Source: Halomonas sp. Bachu 37 (GTDB taxonomy: Bacteria; Pseudomonadota; Gammaproteobacteria; Pseudomonadales; Halomonadaceae). Taken from it: DNA of 64,000 nt. Made by a program: the position numbers and the translations under genes. Position 1 is the first letter of the stretch, and every line of letters begins with the position of its first letter. A model generated the notes under the pieces. It saw nothing but the letters and a program-made list of their open reading frames with translations, made no database searches and was not told the DNA's origin. Of this stretch, positions 63,533-64,000 are shown one piece after another. The DNA lies in contig NZ_CP137552.1 of the NCBI RefSeq assembly GCF_039691755.1, forward strand, positions 1,240,001 to 1,304,000, read 5' to 3'.

Positions 63533-64000
63533 TCACTCCTCGCTTTCCAGAATGGCTTCCACATCCCGGTCGTTTTCTTCCGGTTCCAGCAACCAGGCAT
63601 CGGTCATCGCTCGGGCCAGGTGGGCGGCATGTGTACTGCCGCCCCCGGCATTCTCGACGATAACGGCGACTGCTATCTGCGGGTCGTCCAGTGGTGCGAA
63701 TGCCATGAACAGGGCATGGTCGCGCAGGCGCTCTTCCAGCTCGTCGGCATTGTAGCGCTGGTCCTGGCCCAACGAGAAAACCTGGGCGGTTCCCGACTTT
63801 CCTCCCATGCGATACTGAAGACCGGTACCAATGCGCCGCGCGGTCCCTTCATTGCCGCTGACGACTTTTTCCATGCCGCTGTAGACTCGCTCCCACCAAT
63901 CTTCATTAACCAGTTCTATATCGGCCAAAGCGTCAGGGAGCTGAACTGGAAGTGGCTCGTCACCCACCTGCTGAGCCAGACGCGGCTTGATCCAATGGCC
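63533..64000 (-). CDS. mrdA: Penicillin-binding protein 2, C-terminal part only
   Basis: 156 codons of the gene are visible; its start lies beyond the window. The transpeptidase motif KSGTAQ is in MGGKSGTAQVFSLGQ, followed by the family's HALFMAFAPLDDPQIAVAVIVEN. PBP2 cross-links side-wall murein and pairs with RodA, the next gene. The C-terminal tail (PEENDRDVEAILESEE) is short and acidic. It heads the mrdA-rodA-mltB-rlpA-dacA-ybeD-lipB run. Confidence 0.95.
   Translation of the reverse strand, partial: GHWIKPRLAQQVGDEPLPVQLPDALADIELVNEDWWERVYSGMEKVVSGNEGTARRIGTGLQYRMGGKSGTAQVFSLGQDQRYNADELEERLRDHALFMAFAPLDDPQIAVAVIVENAGGGSTHAAHLARAMTDAWLLEPEENDRDVEAILESEE

Overview
The window is a compact, gene-dense stretch of a gammaproteobacterial chromosome. 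Gene content and order point to the Halomonadaceae (Halomonas in the broad sense). It shares many small gene blocks with Pseudomonas: fimV-truA-trpF, accD-folC-dedD-cvpA-purF-metZ, nqrA-F/nqrM/sthA, the long GAPDH next to mfd, and mrdA-rodA-mltB-rlpA-dacA-ybeD-lipB. It also carries a Na+-pumping NADH dehydrogenase and a polyhydroxyalkanoate-synthase-like DUF3141 protein. The family assignment is inferred from content; no 16S or other diagnostic marker is present. I found no rRNA, tRNA, CRISPR array, phage or intact insertion sequence.

Layout. 1-1.4 kb: the end of an unidentified gene, then yceI and its cytochrome b561 partner. 1.6-14.1 kb: one long leftward run, fimV-truA-trpF-trpB-trpA-accD-folC-dedD-cvpA-purF-metZ, covering tryptophan, fatty acid, folate, purine and methionine synthesis. 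14.2-18.7 kb: asd and leuCDB leftward, with a divergent LysR regulator. 19.7-21.7 kb: a visibly more A+T-rich insert with a BON-MscS channel and a shattered YoeB/Txe toxin gene. 21.7-31.3 kb: an unidentified polytopic membrane protein, a YbeL-like zinc-ribbon protein, leuS-lptE-holA, a PA2779/PA2778 pair, and a molybdopterin-fold protein overlapping a diguanylate cyclase. 31.3-39.2 kb: nqrABCDEF-nqrM-sthA leftward, with no apbE between nqrF and nqrM. 39.5-47.2 kb: GAPDH and mfd divergent, then an L,D-transpeptidase facing an Lpp/OprI lipoprotein and a second L,D-transpeptidase. 47.3-51.6 kb: a GIY-YIG-like protein, a helical ferritin-like protein, a DUF6586 protein and topA. 51.8-56.6 kb: the least described region. 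A CbbR-like LysR gene diverges from a run of three genes: a degenerate biotin-carboxylase-like protein, a 51-residue protein that starts on its stop codon, and a DUF3141 alpha/beta-hydrolase. 56.7-64 kb: lipA facing the mrdA-rodA-mltB-rlpA-dacA-ybeD-lipB cell-wall and lipoate cluster; mrdA runs off the end.

Working together. Much of the window serves the cell envelope: rod-shape synthesis (PBP2/RodA), murein trimming (DacA, MltB, RlpA), lipoprotein-to-murein linkage (L,D-transpeptidase with Lpp), LPS assembly (LptE) and polar organisation (FimV). The remainder is core biosynthesis and sodium-based bioenergetics. The best candidate for an undescribed system is the LysR / biotin-carboxylase-like / small protein / DUF3141 block at 51.8-56.6 kb. 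The PA2779/PA2778 pair and the SUOX-fold/GGDEF pair are secondary candidates.
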